NCBI GenBank assembly: GCA_034359265.1
Contig: CP136897.1
Coordinates: 17,974,001-18,038,000, forward strand
Direction: 5' to 3'
DNA: 64,000 bases
Source: Canna indica
Lineage: Eukaryota > Streptophyta > Magnoliopsida > Zingiberales > Cannaceae
Shown: one piece after another, positions 1-11,276 of the stretch
Layout: each line of letters begins with the position of its first letter
Position numbering within the stretch: position 1 is the first letter of the stretch
The notes under the pieces: model-generated
The model's input: the letters and a program-made list of their open reading frames with translations, nothing else
What the model was told of the DNA's origin: nothing
Database searches by the model: none
Made by a program: the position numbers and the translations under genes

Positions 1-1625
1 CTCCTATTTTGGAGCCAGCCAAAGGTTGAGAAAGGGACCCAGCCGTCACCTATGAGCCAGATCGCCGAGCCGCCTGCTTCCCTTCCCCCCCTCTCTGTCT
101 TCCTTCCCTTTGGAGCCGAGCCGAGAGGAGCCAGCCCCTCTCCTTCTCCTCTCTCTCCCTCTCTCCACGCTGGTGGCTTGGAGTAAGTCGTTGCCCCTTG
201 GAGCCTTTTCTTGGGTTGAGCCGCTGGCCTTTTGAAGTCGGATTTGAGGGCCGTTATCCGGGATTTCTTCCTTAGTTCTTCCAATTAAGGTGAGTGGTTT
301 ACACTCTCTCTTCGGGATTTCAATCAGATTCTTGAAGCCATTTTTGACGGCTTGGTATTTGTGTTTCGTTTCTTGATTGTTCTTCGTGCTCTTACCATGT
401 TTCCTTGAGATTGTGCTTGAGGAGACCCTAATCTCCCCTCTATGGGGCTCGGTAGCCCTAGGGTAACCCAAGGGGTGCTCGGCCAAGGGGGAAACTCAAG
501 TCGTCCTCAAGGTGTTCGATGAAAAGGCCCGAATGAGTTATTGTTTCCTTTGATATGAAATCTTGACCTATTTTCCTAATTTGAGAATCTTGATTATGAG
601 TTTCTTGTTTAGAATTAAATCTGGGATTTTTGGGTAGAAATCATGTGGTAGGATTAAGGTCTTGATAATGACTAATTAGGGGTTCTTGATCTTAATGCTT
701 GATTATTGGTTTAAGTGTATGGGTTCTTGTTAATCTTGATGAAAAGTATGATTTATGTGAATTAATTTATGAGATTAGTATTATGTCCTAATGATAATTT
801 AGGGGTTAATTTTTGGATTTAATTCTATAAGTATGCTGAAATTGCATGTTGCTGGAATTGTATGCTGAAATGATATTTGTGCTGATTTTAATTTGTTTGT
901 TGTGATGTGTGTATATGTGTGAATATAGTCCTGCAACCTATCATTTCGACTAGAAAAAATAGTTTGGAGACTAGATTCGGGTTAGACACAATAGTTCTGG
1001 GCAGAACTGTAAATTAAAACAAAACCCTTATTGAGATTATCTAAATATTAATTATATAATTAAAATTGGGTTAAGGGTGAGCATAATCTGTAATGAACCA
1101 ATTGATAAAGTATGCATGAAATAAAACCACAATGGTTCATGACATTACGGGTCTAAGGGATAGAGGTCGGGTTTGGAGTGTTGAGATGCTTCATAATGAG
1201 GACACTGTAGGAGAATCTTGACTTAGGTCTTGATTCACCATATCCTTGAGAATAGGTAGAGGGCAGAGGAGCCGCATGATCTCATATTAGTCCTAGTTAG
1301 GGTCGTAGTCGAGTATTTTCGTAGTAGTCATGAACTTGTATTATCTTGATTTGAAGTTGTAGCCCTAAGGGCATTTATGTCATTGATTTTTGGTTTTATT
1401 GTATCTGAACTTTTGAATTGCTAAACTTAAAACATTACTCCACACTTTTGTTTCATTTGAGCTACTTGAATTAAAGTGTGTTTTGGTTCGCATTTCATTT
1501 AAAGTAAAACTTGTTATTTCTTTTCTGCTCTATTATTTGTTGAGTTGGCATGTGCATGGTTTAGGCTGCGGGGTATAGGCACGTATACCTTTGCCGGTCA
1601 CATGACCTTGACTTGGAGCGTGATA
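1..1625 (+). mobile_element. Ty3/gypsy LTR, family A, 5'-truncated by the window edge
   Basis: Nearly identical to 45210-46786, where the LTR start and TATA box can be seen. The window begins inside the transcribed leader. A consensus 5' splice site (AAG then GTGAGT) lies at 290. The end reads GTGATA, a one-base variant of the usual GTGACA terminus, and is followed four bases later by a primer-binding site. The middle is shorter than in the reversed relative at 16003-17780: a deletion near 1255 has removed the 3' splice-site region kept in that relative. Confidence 0.85.
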
Positions 1626-1629
1626 ATGT

Positions 1630-1641
1630 TGGTATCAAAGC
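1630..1641 (+). other. Gypsy primer-binding site (tRNA-iMet type)
   Basis: TGGTATCAAAGC, one mismatch from the TGGTATCAGAGC complementary to the 3' end of initiator tRNA-Met. It sits four bases after the LTR end, the usual place for a minus-strand primer site. The counterpart at 46791 is a perfect match. Confidence 0.85.
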
Positions 1642-1838
1642 ATGTGGTTCGGTCTGACTACAACCTAGAGTTGTCACCATATAGGGCATTGCTAGCGTGT
1701 TAGTATACGGTAGGGGTATGCTCTGTGATCAATGGGCTAAGTCTGCACCTCAGCGTGACTTGTGGTTAAGTTTGCAAAATGTTGGGTGAATTCAATTGCT
1801 TAATCATGAATTGTTTCTTTTCTGGTGTTTCCAGATCG

Positions 1839-3477
1839 ATGGAGGCCTTTGATGCCACAAGGAGCGGTAGTGATAGAAAGTCCATAAAGCGCTAAGGCCG
1901 AGGCAGGGGCCGGGGTCGTGGGAGACCGCCGCAGGCCCAGGAGGGACTGGGACAGACCTAGGGTAGAATAGCTTAAAGCCGTGGATGGCCCTATGCTAGA
2001 TAATTCACCATTTTTGGGGACTACCCTTGTATGGATGCCTGAATAAGAGATCCTTGCAATGTTTGCTTAGTATCTTGAATGATTCATTGGGTCTCCTCAT
2101 ATAGTTAAATATTTGTGGTTCAATTTTGTTAAGACGGCCCTAGGGATCCTAGGGGGGTGGTAATAGAGTTCCCCTTGATCTGTAGGGGTTAGTCGATGGT
2201 TAATTTCTCCTAGAGCTGAAATTTTAGATTGATTGGAGGATCTTTCCCTTAGATTTCAGGAAATATAAATTAGGGGTGTAGAGCGACCTTATGCTTAAGG
2301 GTCATGATTATGTGCAACCAGAGTTGAGTAGGACCCAGAGCGATTTCGCTCTGAGGCATGTTTTGGGTGCGAACTGGTTGGTCACTTCAGTAAGGATTGT
2401 CCTAGCAGAGGTTTCGCTCTGAGGCATGTTTTGGGTGTAGACAGGTTGGGCACTTCAGGAAGGATTATCCTGGCAGAGGTAGTCAACAGCCTGGTCCGAC
2501 CAAAGTGAAGGCACCGATTGATGTCAATGGGTTTTGTAGCTCAGAAGGGTTAGACTTAGGGAGGAGGGTAGCGAGCTGGTGGTTCAGAGAGACCCGCTGC
2601 ACAGGTGTTTGCTATGAACCAAGAGGGCACTGAAGCATCCAGGGTAGTGGTGTTAGGTAATATTATTATTGGGTCTACCATTGCTTATGCCTTGTTTGAT
2701 TCGGGTGCTACGCACTCTTTCATATCTATTTTGTTTACTGCTAAGTTGTCAAGGGTATCTTCTGTGCTTGATTTTCCCCTTGTAGTATCTACACCTACGG
2801 GTGTTTCTATGATGGCAGAGACGAGGCTGCGAGGTTGTCATTTGTGGGCATGTGCTGATGGCCGATTTGACACTCCTGCCGATGATGGAACTTGATGTGA
2901 TCTTGGGCATTGACTGGTTTGCGGACCATTTCGCCTTAGTAGATTGCAGGGCAAAGACTGTGATCTTCAGTAACCTCGGATAGCCCCAGTTTACCTTCTA
3001 AGGTGAGCGAAGGGGTGAGCCGTTGATGGCGATTTCATCTCTTAAGGCTCGGAAGTTACTCTTTGACTTTGTGTCAGTGGCAGAGGAAGGTGGAGGTGCT
3101 GCCAGAGACATTGGGGGGATGCCCATGGTGTGCGGATTCTCTGATGTGTTTTCGGAGGAGTTGCCAGGGTTGCCTCCAGAGAGAGTGAGAGATCGAATTA
3201 TATATCGATTTGCAGCCAGGGGTAAATTCGATCTCCATTCCTCCATATCGGATGGCACCAGCTAAGTTGAGGGAGTTGAAGTCCTAATTGCAGGAGCTGC
3301 TTGATCTGGGTTTCATTACTCCCAATTTTTCGCCTTGGGGTGCTCCAGTGCTCTTTGTAACGAAGAATGATAGGTTCATGCAGATGTGCATTGATTACTG
3401 ACAGCTTCACAAGGTAACAGTTAAGAGTCAGTATCCGTTGCCCAGGATTGATGACTTGTTTGATCAGCTTAACAAGG
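1839..3477 (+). pseudogene. Ty3/gypsy gag-pol remnant (gag start, zinc knuckle, protease, start of RT)
   Basis: Gag opens at ATG 1839 and stops after about 18 codons. A short Gly/Arg-rich stretch follows in another frame. Most of the gag core is absent. A CCHC zinc knuckle (C-x2-C-x4-H-x4-C) at about 2357-2400 is followed by a second, damaged knuckle. The aspartic protease at about 2605-3060 keeps the DSGATHSF catalytic motif, then breaks by frameshift. The first part of reverse transcriptase (a GLPPER-like entry near 3170 and an [12 protein letters not shown] block near 3450) has stops in all frames. The gene ends abruptly where reversed copia LTR sequence begins. It encodes no functional polyprotein. 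Just before the ATG, the sequence ending TTTCCAG looks like a 3' splice site. Confidence 0.85.
2344..2479 (+). repeat. 68-bp tandem duplication of the gag zinc knuckle
   Basis: Two head-to-tail copies start at 2344 and 2412. Each encodes a CFGC..GH..KD..P knuckle. The second has Tyr in place of the last Cys. Because 68 is not a multiple of three, the two knuckles are in different frames. The same duplication, with the same 68-bp period, occurs at 47511 and 47579, so it predates the segmental duplication. Confidence 0.8.
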
Positions 3478-4829
3478 CATTTCCACATCCAGAAGTATCC
3501 CGCCTTCCTTTCGAGAGCACTCTCCCACCTCAACCTAACGAACAACTCAACTAATCCGAGTAAACTAAGTTTACAATGGTAGATTTAAGCCTGAACACCA
3601 AGGCAACCACCAATTCAATCAACCTAGCACTCTAGGTTTGCATAAGTTCAAATACAATGAATTAAACACCAAAATAAAATGATAATAAGAGCAAATAATA
3701 AACGATACACACTTAGCTCTCAAACAAAATGTCCTAGATCCTCTTGATGACTTGAAGATAAATCAAGGTAAGCTCAAAGTCAATTACAAGGTTTCTAGGC
3801 TCAAAGCTAGGGTTCTTTGCAAGGATGGCTCAAGAATTCTTGTGGAGATGCAATGAGTGGTTCTTTGAGGCTTAGAGGCATCAATAGTTAGCTAGAAGTG
3901 AGATTGGATTGGTATTTATAACCCCAGAAAAGAAACGGCGCGTCAACGGGCATATTTTTGCTTGTTGCCGACGCCCGGTCGATTGTCCGGTCGATCGTCG
4001 GTCGACCGACCGATCGACGATCGCTGGCATTCTGTGCTTTTGCCGCTCTGTTCGGTCGATTCGATGGTTGAATGATTTAATCACACTTAAGTTCCTCTGC
4101 TGTCCGGTCAACCAATCGATTGACCGAATTATTGTTGGTTTTTGGCAGCATTCGGTCGATCGAAATAGGGCAAACTACACTTCTTGATTTTTTTGCTTGG
4201 TTTGTTCGTTCCTAGCTCTGTTTTTGCTAAGTCTACTTATATAACATTTATTAACTTTAACTTATATAAGGATTACCTCTCATTTGGATTCAAAAATATC
4301 TAAAAAATCAAAATCCTTAAGAATCAAAATCTAGTTTTTGGGGTCTAGTACAAATTTTCGAAAAATAAAAATTTTCTAATCTCCCGGGTCAAATATGGGT
4401 AGGCTAAAGGCTTCCAAAAAAATCCTCAAAAATATCTGGTTATCTAGTTTTTACCCAAGGAATAATTACCGCCATTTTTTATGTCAAGAAAATGTGTAGG
4501 ACATATAGCCGTCCAAGGAGCTCCCTAGGGTTAATGAATTTCAGGGCGGTTTTCAGGTTTTTATGTTTTGGAATTCAGATTTGGTTTTTGGGTTCTTTAC
4601 ATCATAAAGAGGATTACATTACATTCTAGACACCCTAAACCTAAACTCTGACTTCCCGAAGACTCCCGAGCGTCCTTGTCGATTTCTCTGATTTCTTCAA
4701 TTTTTCCGATAGGGGACGTCGTGCGCTATCCGACTTGGAACCTGAAAGATTTCTCAGTGAAACATTAGTTCCATGTTTGTTTTTATGAAAACCGAGATTA
4801 AGACCAAGGTAGAAAACCTTAGGCCAACA
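3478..4829 (-). mobile_element. Ty1/copia (Sirevirus-like) 3' LTR, truncated at its end
   Basis: Read on the minus strand, the LTR begins TGTTGGCC at 4829, directly after a purine-rich tract. This is the usual Sirevirus arrangement of PPT and LTR. A TATA-type box (minus TATAAATA) lies at 3913-3920, with a cluster of CG-rich palindromes just upstream. The end near 3478 is fused to gypsy reverse transcriptase within a short shared stretch (GGCA-TTCC). About 270 bp of LTR, present at 13937-14205, are missing. Matches: 8012-8069 with 13937-15194, 48682-50045 and 62317-63007. Confidence 0.8.
3960..4165 (-). promoter_or_regulatory. Palindrome cluster in Sirevirus-like LTR, upstream of TATA
   Basis: Repeated self-complementary CG-rich motifs built on CGATCG and GGTCGACC crowd this stretch (for example GGTCGACCGACC and CGGTCGATCG), in otherwise AT-rich DNA. 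On the minus strand they lie just upstream of the TATA-type box at 3913-3920. The same cluster recurs at about 14680-14835 and 49180-49385. Sireviruses are known for LTR palindromes upstream of the core promoter; that these are the equivalent is inference. Confidence 0.65.
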
Positions 4830-5415
4830 ATCTCCTCATTTTTGATGATGACAAACATCCTTAAGAAAATATCTACAATTAAGCATAGAGTATATCAAAC
4901 ATGAGATTTCTCCCCCTATCAACATGCATATCTATATAATAGAACTTCCCCTATCTATATGCATGGTTTTCCTATATTTTCTTCTCCTTTACCTATATTT
5001 TTCTCCCCCTTTTGACATCAATCAAAAAAGGGTAAGAAAATTCAATCAAAAGTCAAAGTTGAAACTCTAAAACATTTTTCAAAACCGCGAAAATCTCAAC
5101 TTAAGGGATGAAAGCCAAACATCGAATAAGAGACTAATTCATGTAATTAAAAATCAAGAATCATGTAGAAACTTAAGTATCAATATTTTCAAGTATCGGT
5201 CAATTAGTCAAAAATCATTTTAGAAATAATTTTTCTCATCAAATGAGTAGAACGATACCATAAGTGAATTTAAAGTATCATACTTCAAGTATCATTTGAA
5301 AATCTAATGAAAATTTAAAGTATCGAAAAAGTGAGCAACTTGAGAAGAGTGATACTTTAGTGGTATTTTTGTAAGTAAATGAGATTTTTATGACATTTCC
5401 AAAAATCATTCAAGA
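4830..5415 (-). mobile_element. Sirevirus-like 3' internal region with polypurine tract
   Basis: Directly outside the LTR the minus strand reads a purine-rich tract (about 4830-4841). It is preceded by TTTGTCATCATCAAAAA-like sequence, the classical copia/Sirevirus PPT context, and by runs of GGGGGAGA-like sequence near 4910-5010. The rest is AT-rich and non-coding. It ends at 5415, where a deletion of about 3.5 kb joins it to the middle of a solo gypsy LTR. Confidence 0.7.
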
Positions 5416-7734
5416 GTAGCCGAGTTCACGACGACGCTCGAGGAGATTTGCAGCCCGTTTTCTTCAAGATTTCTTCGTGATCCGATCTAGGTGAGTGGTT
5501 ATCATGCTTTTGAAGGGAGGCGGGTGGCCGGCCTTATGAGATTTGAAATTGGATTTTTTCTTTGCGAGTTTTCGCCGATCGACGAGTTTCTTTGAGTAGA
5601 GTTTTAAATCGATGTATGTGCATGTGATCTTATGTATTAGATCGTGGTTTTTTTTGCATTTTTGTGGACTGCCGAGTTGAGGAAATAGGGGAAAGGTCAT
5701 GCCAAAATTTTCCCCGAATTTTTCCTCGCTCGTTTTGCAGCCCGTAGATCGCTTCGTGTTCATGATTTCCTAGATCTATGGCTTCATATGGTGTTCTTGC
5801 TGCAGTTATGCCCCCTTCAATTTGAGGACTCGGCTGAGCAAGGGTTTACCCTGCTTGAGTCAGCCGATTAGTGGTATGAATGGGGAGTGTGGACTTTTTG
5901 AGTTAAGATGCATGATTTCGAGTTTTGTTTCTTATTAAACATTAGATCCGTAGACTGATGCATATGAATTATGGATGAAATGTCAGCCCCTTCCCATCCA
6001 TAGGGTTCGGCCGAGCAAGAATTACCTTGCTCAAGCTTCGACCGAGCAAGGGAAAAAAAAGGGGAAACCGAATGATATGAGTACTTGTTCGTACCTTTCC
6101 GTTCGATGCTAATTCATATTCATGTTACATAATTTCTCGCTTATCATATGAATTGTTTAGTGATAGACCTTCGTTATCATATTTTGGAAATGTTCTTGCT
6201 AATGCTCTTATGGATATGATGGTTATGGTATATGTATTCAAAGAAAGGTTTCATTTAATCCCTCATATCATGTTAAATTGTTGCTATGCTTAATGTATAT
6301 TCTGTATTGTTTTAATCACTAAATTTATTTCCTCTTTAATTTGGTTGTTCATGATGTTTCTACCCATGATTAATTTGGTAAGTGCCATTGGGATATTTTT
6401 ACCATGCTAGATACAATGTTCCATATTGAATTTAATTCTATATGCAATATATAAATTTTTATCGTTGAACCTCATTGTTATACATGGTAGTTTTTATAAA
6501 TTATGTTTACCATTCTTTATTTCATATATGCTGTCCGGAAATATTCAGGGGTGACATTCTAAGTTCGGTTCACATAATTCCTCACCCAAGGTAGCGTATA
6601 ATGCTGGATAACATGTAGGACATCGTAAGGTGCATAATAGATATGGTAATTGAACTAGGAAATGATATAACTTCTAGGATTTCCAGTATTCATCTTTGGA
6701 AACCTAGTATTATTAGGTGTACACGTTTGTGGAAGGGCATCATTGAATTGTTGACCCTGTATGCCATATTAGGGCCGGATACGGGCAACGACCCGAAATG
6801 TATATAAGGAAACCCTAGGACACTTGATTGTGTGATGTGCTTGAGATGGTCCGCCGAGAATCGTGGAGGTCAGAAATGACCAACGCTTAGCTCGGCCAGT
6901 GATTGGGTCTTGAGATGCACCAGCGGGCCCTCTAGGTGTCAGACCCCAGTTGAGTGGGACTAGCTATCCCTACCCCAGACGGTGTCCGTAGACTAGTAGA
7001 CCATCCTAGTCGATGGCCCGGGATTTATTGTTTACATCTTGATATGATGTGGCCGAACGGCCAGTGTGATTCTACCTTGTATGATAGGGCCAGTTATAGC
7101 CGGGATTCTTATACCATGGTTAGGCCCAAGGGCCGTATGGCAGAGGCTTGATAGACCGTTATGGCAGGTTTTTACCTACATAATTTATACAGCATGACCT
7201 ATAGGGCTAGTAGTCGCATTTAAAAAAAAGTAACTTACCTCCCTAATTATATACAATGCTGCCTTATATGTTATGCATGACTAACTAAGGATTATGTGGA
7301 GGTTCAGTAGAATCGCTCACTAAGTCCCAAGTGGACCCACAGTTTGTTTCCTTGTTTTTGTAGAGCATGAGAAGTGATTGTGGCTTATCGGCATGGTGCA
7401 GTTGGAGGGTAGGTGGTGGTGCCATATCTCGTAGCAGCGTCCTTGGGTCATAGTCCAATGTCTTAGTAGTTGTTTTCCTTTTCTGCACTGACAGTTGTAT
7501 TTTGAAAAAGTTTGTAAAACCTTGATACTTGAAATGTTCGTATTGTTACGATGTTGATTTTCTTCTTTGGTTTGAAAACATATATTGTGAACTTTGAAAA
7601 ATTTTAAATAAAGCTTGCATTGAGATTTCTTTGTATCGAGATGTTCTAGTTTCTTATATATCAGTGCAGACAATAGGCTACATGTTAGGATGTAGGCCCT
7701 GGCCAGTCACACTACCCTCAGTTGGGGTGTGACA
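5416..7734 (+). mobile_element. Solo Ty3/gypsy LTR, family B, 5'-truncated
   Basis: Matches 54170-56459 throughout and ends GGGGTGTGACA at 7734. It is followed by TTGCC (7735-7739), which in copy 2 is one arm of a perfect 5-bp target-site duplication. The first 440 or so bases of the LTR are absent because of the deletion at 5415/5416. A 5' splice site (CTAG then GTGAGT) is at 5491, and a 3' splice site (pyrimidine tract then GTAG) ends at 7363. No PBS or internal gypsy sequence follows. Confidence 0.85.
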
Positions 7735-7944
7735 TTGCCTTAGCATTTAATTCAAACATATTAATTTATTCTTGGGACCATGCATCCATATTTTCCTTAG
7801 GTTCAATATAGTTTGTCTTTACCATGTCAAATACACCTAAACCTTGAGTCTTTAGGAAAGTGTAGAATACATTCTACTCTTCCAAAGACCAAAATTAGAC
7901 TCATCAAACCTATGTGGTATAGACGCTACACTCTCTAGTGTCAT
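7735..7944 (-). pseudogene. Sirevirus-like gag, N-terminal fragment
   Basis: On the minus strand an ATG at 7944 opens a copia-type gag start (residues like RFDESNFGLWKSRM). This runs on, after a frameshift, into a segment containing VFDMVK. It stops where the solo LTR enters at 7734. The continuation of the same gag is seen in copy 2 at 56460-56573 and 52519-53723. The ATG lies about 54 bases from the primer-binding site, a normal leader spacing for a short-leader copia element. Broken and not functional. Confidence 0.7.
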
Positions 7945-7997
7945 TTTCGGATCGAAACTAGATGTAGACGAGATGATGAAATCTCAATCCACGACTT

Positions 7998-8009
7998 GCT
8001 CTGATACTA
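7998..8009 (-). other. Sirevirus-like primer-binding site
   Basis: The minus strand reads TAGTATCAGAGC, one mismatch from the tRNA-iMet-complementary site. It lies two bases inside the LTR end CCCAACA at 8012. This fixes the minus-strand orientation of the copia element and marks 8012 as the 3' end of its 5' LTR. Confidence 0.8.
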
Positions 8010-8082
8010 ATTGTTGGGCGAAATGGCCATACTAGAGGGGGGGTGAATAGTATGTTAACTAATTTTATCCACTACAAAAAGA

Positions 8083-8420
8083 TAGTGTATCATCAACGGA
8101 CTAAATCCATTGGTAATAAATCCGCCGGTTATCTATTACCAATGGATTATCTGTTGGTTAATACATCAGTGTTGACCATGCTAGGTATTACCAACGGATA
8201 TTATTATATCCGTTGGTAACACCAACAGTAATTAACGTCCGTTGGTAACACCAACGGAAATATACTCTGTTGGTGATGCCAACGGAACCCGTATCCGTTG
8301 GTGACACCAACGGATATCATCTCCGTTGGGAATACCTACGGATATCATCTCCGTTTATACTAACAGATTCAACAAAGGTTTCCATTTGTATTACCAACAG
8401 AGACATCCATTTGTAATACA
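8083..8420. repeat. CACTA sub-terminal inverted repeat array
   Basis: About a dozen copies of an 8-bp motif, CCGTTGGT or its complement ACCAACGG, are arranged as closely spaced inverted pairs. In En/Spm elements such sub-terminal motifs bind the TNPA-type protein. Corresponding arrays are at about 13815-13910 and 62205-62290 (right ends) and 63025-63405 (third element). Confidence 0.85.
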
Positions 8421-8771
8421 TTTTATAATTAAAATATTCATACCCATATGAATTTTCATTTTCCTGTATATAACCTAGAAGGGAAACCACACATCAAATT
8501 TCTTATTACCCAGTCACAAATATATATATACAACAAGTCAAGAAAAAAAACTCATATTTTCATAACCAAATAATAGTGTCATTTTCATAACCAAAACAAA
8601 CTAAGTACCGAGCATTTACAATCGAGTATATTATCAAACAAATACAAACCTTACTAAAAGTCAAATATTCCCTAACATCAACCAAATTGTTTAGTGCAAA
8701 ATCATAACCAACATACAAATCTTAACCAAATACAAATCCATTATCAACAAAATTAACAACCAACATGAAAA

Positions 8772-9203
8772 TCATAACCCATATGGAGGTGGAGGTGGAG
8801 GTGCGGTGGGAGCTGAAGGTGAATATGTTGATTGCAAAGAATTGACTGGAAAGCCGAGTTGCGTTAACATCAATCGAAGTTGAGCTTCCACTTGTGACTG
8901 CAATTGTGATTGTTGTGATTGCATTGATGCTTCTAATTCAGTAATATATCATCGTATGGATGTCATCTCAGTCTGCATCACATTCCACTCATCATTCATT
9001 CGACCATGCCCATAACTCGATGTACTAGATTCTGCTGAGCTAGAACTCCCCATAATGGATTTAACATCCTCTCAACATCCAAAATCGTAAACCCGATTAT
9101 GAGATGGATGTCCAGAGGCATTAATCCATTCTTCATGATCTAGAATGGGTTGTGATGCTACATCTGTACCATACTTTTCTATGATCGATGTCTCATAAGT
9201 CTC
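8772..9203 (-). pseudogene. CACTA transposase, C-terminal exon (Transposase_24, Ptta/En/Spm type), broken
   Basis: On the minus strand a good 3' splice site (TGTACAG) precedes an exon starting at 9203. Its first part resembles the end of the plant Ptta/En/Spm transposase domain (motifs KYGTD, HEEWINASG, NRVYDFG). A Ser-rich linker, a Gln-rich coiled segment (SMQSQQSQ) and a Pro-rich tail follow, ending with a stop at 8772-8774. Two in-frame stops break it, one after the NRVYDFGC motif and one in the coiled segment. The copy at 63706-63996 is open across the shared part, so this copy is a decayed relative. The remainder of the transposase was not found in the element. Confidence 0.75.
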
Positions 9204-9891
9204 CTGTACATGTTTTATATTATAATATCAACAAGCATTTCTATAATTAAGATTTAGGAAATAAAATGAAAATAAAGAAAAATCTGCACATGTACTCTAG
9301 AAGATTTGAAAGGTAAATATTAACAGTAATATAAAGGAACCTTTTGGTTGTCACCATGAACTCTCAATGCTTCTAGAATGCTCTCAACCCAACTGTTAAG
9401 ACCAAAGTGAAGTTGGATTTGAAAATATCACAAATTAGGCTAACATTAACTCATTGGAAGTAAAGGAAGAAAAGTAACAAAGTGGAAAAAAATTAAAACA
9501 AGTTATCCAAATTGTGATGCAACTATATAATGTCATTAGTGGTGGATTAAAGCTACAATAAAAGTGCATTTAACACAAGATTAGCTAGAATACTAAGATG
9601 AATTTATTTGAACATTAAAATCCCTTCCCCAAAGATCACTGATTCACTACCAAATTTTCTTTTGATATCCGTTGTCATGATATGAGCATGCATGATTAAC
9701 CTAAATAAAGAGTTAAAATAGATATCACAAATTTGTCTTGTAGAAAGCAAAGCACATGGCCAACATAGAACCAACCCCATTAAAGAATTCAGGAATCTTG
9801 TTGTAGCCATGTTGCTTTATCTCAAAAAACTGCATGAATACTGAAGGGGACATTACTCTTACAAACAATAGTATGAATAAGCATCTGATTA

Positions 9892-11276
9892 TCGGATTGC
9901 AGAAGGAGAAGCCACTGCAACGACTAGCGCAGAAAGAGCAAGTTCCAAAGTAATTTACTCCACATCTTTAACAGGTACCTAATGAGTAGTCATATACAAC
10001 AAATATTCCAGTAACTAGTCCTTCTAAATAAAGTATAATGAAAAGTGTCCGGAAAATAGGTAGATAGTAGCTCATGGCAAAAAGGTAAGAACAGAAGTGC
10101 TTTATTTATGAATTAGGCTAGCCAGTTATACAAGTCACGGAAGGTTTCTACTTTTCAAGTCATAAGATAAGTATCTCTATACCCTTTTGCCTCTAAGGAT
10201 AAGGGTAAGGCTTCATACACTATCTCAGCCCAGTCCCCAGATCCCAATTGGCAGGAACCCACACATTTTGAATGCACTACTAGCTAATCATACAAGTCAT
10301 GTACATATAATATACAGTAAAGAATCATACACCACTAAAGTTAACACCAAAGAAAAAATGACCATATCCACTGTATGCAGCAGAATAAGCACATACTATG
10401 TTACCAAGAAATCTATTAACAAGCAAATTTCAACTATTATGAAGTCCATGAAAACTAGCAAAGTAATTAAACAAAACTCATTACCAAGATAAGTTAGCTT
10501 AGTGTTTGCTCACTCCACCCAGAACATAACCACTTATAGGTTACAAGAATGTACCCATTTATAAAAATATTTTAGCTTGGCCCATGCCACAAAATGATAA
10601 AATGAGCTTGTTCACATAGCATTGAGACTTACGTGAACAGTGAACATCCACTTCCTTCTCTTACACCTATGGACTTGTATAACACAAGTCTTGAAATGTC
10701 ATAGGGTAATATTGCAACAAAATGCTCAGTCCAAATCAAAATCTATGGATCTTACTAGTCCGTGCAATTAGGTAGTTTAAATGCTAAGCAAAGTATGGTA
10801 TGATTTATGCAAGTCTTGAAATGCCATAGGGTAATATTGCAACAAAATGCTAAGTCCAAATCAAAATCTATGGAACTTACCAGTCCAATCAATTAGGTAG
10901 TTTAAATGCTAAGCAAAGTATGGTATGATTTATGCAAGTCTTGAAATGCCATAGGGTAATACTGCAACAAAATGCTCAGTCCAAATCAAAATCTATGGAA
11001 CTTACCAGTCCATGCAATTAGGTAGTTTAAATGCTAAGCAAATTATGGTATGATTTCATGGCCTTGTTTCTTATGATATTTTTTCCCGTCCAATGGGATT
11101 TACATGGGATTCTCAAATCTACATTTTGTTGCATTATTACAGGATTTATAAGCCCACCTGATAGGGTTTGGAATGCATATTATAAAGTTTGATGTTATCA
11201 ATAACTATATAAGGATACAATATCATATTGTTCTAGCCATACTTTGGAAGCTCAGAAGCTTATACTTTTCCAGTTG
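9892..11276 (-). pseudogene. Captured uroporphyrinogen-III synthase exons in CACTA copy 1
   Basis: Two exon-like blocks on the minus strand match plant uroporphyrinogen-III synthase, the plastid enzyme that closes hydroxymethylbilane into uroporphyrinogen III for heme and chlorophyll. The first (about 11276-11209) follows a CTTGCAG acceptor and encodes an ATGKV..ASELPKYG segment broken by two stops. The second (9948-9892) encodes [15 protein letters not shown], near the enzyme's C-terminal half. The preceding exon, present in copy 2 at 60911-61093, is deleted here at 12756. This is a decayed captured gene fragment, not a working gene. Identity rests on recognised family motifs, not on a database search. 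Confidence 0.75.
10685..11056 (+). repeat. Tandem repeat, 3 units of 125 bp
   Basis: Units start at 10685, 10810 and 10935 with CAAGTCTTGAAATG and differ by only a few bases. The third is slightly shorter. The same three-unit array lies in CACTA copy 2 (58158, 58283, 58408). It is non-coding and falls between captured UROS exons. Confidence 0.9.

Noticed and set aside
46..486. Long open frame on the minus strand (and its counterpart near 45151-45540)
   Set aside because: It lies antisense to the LTR leader, has low-complexity Arg/Glu composition and no domain.
1630..1641. Possible tRNA-derived sequence
   Set aside because: Only the 12-base primer-binding site matches; no cloverleaf or promoter boxes.
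10187..10492. 101-residue plus-strand open frame in CACTA copy 1
   Set aside because: Opposite strand to all captured exons, disrupted in copy 2, no domain.
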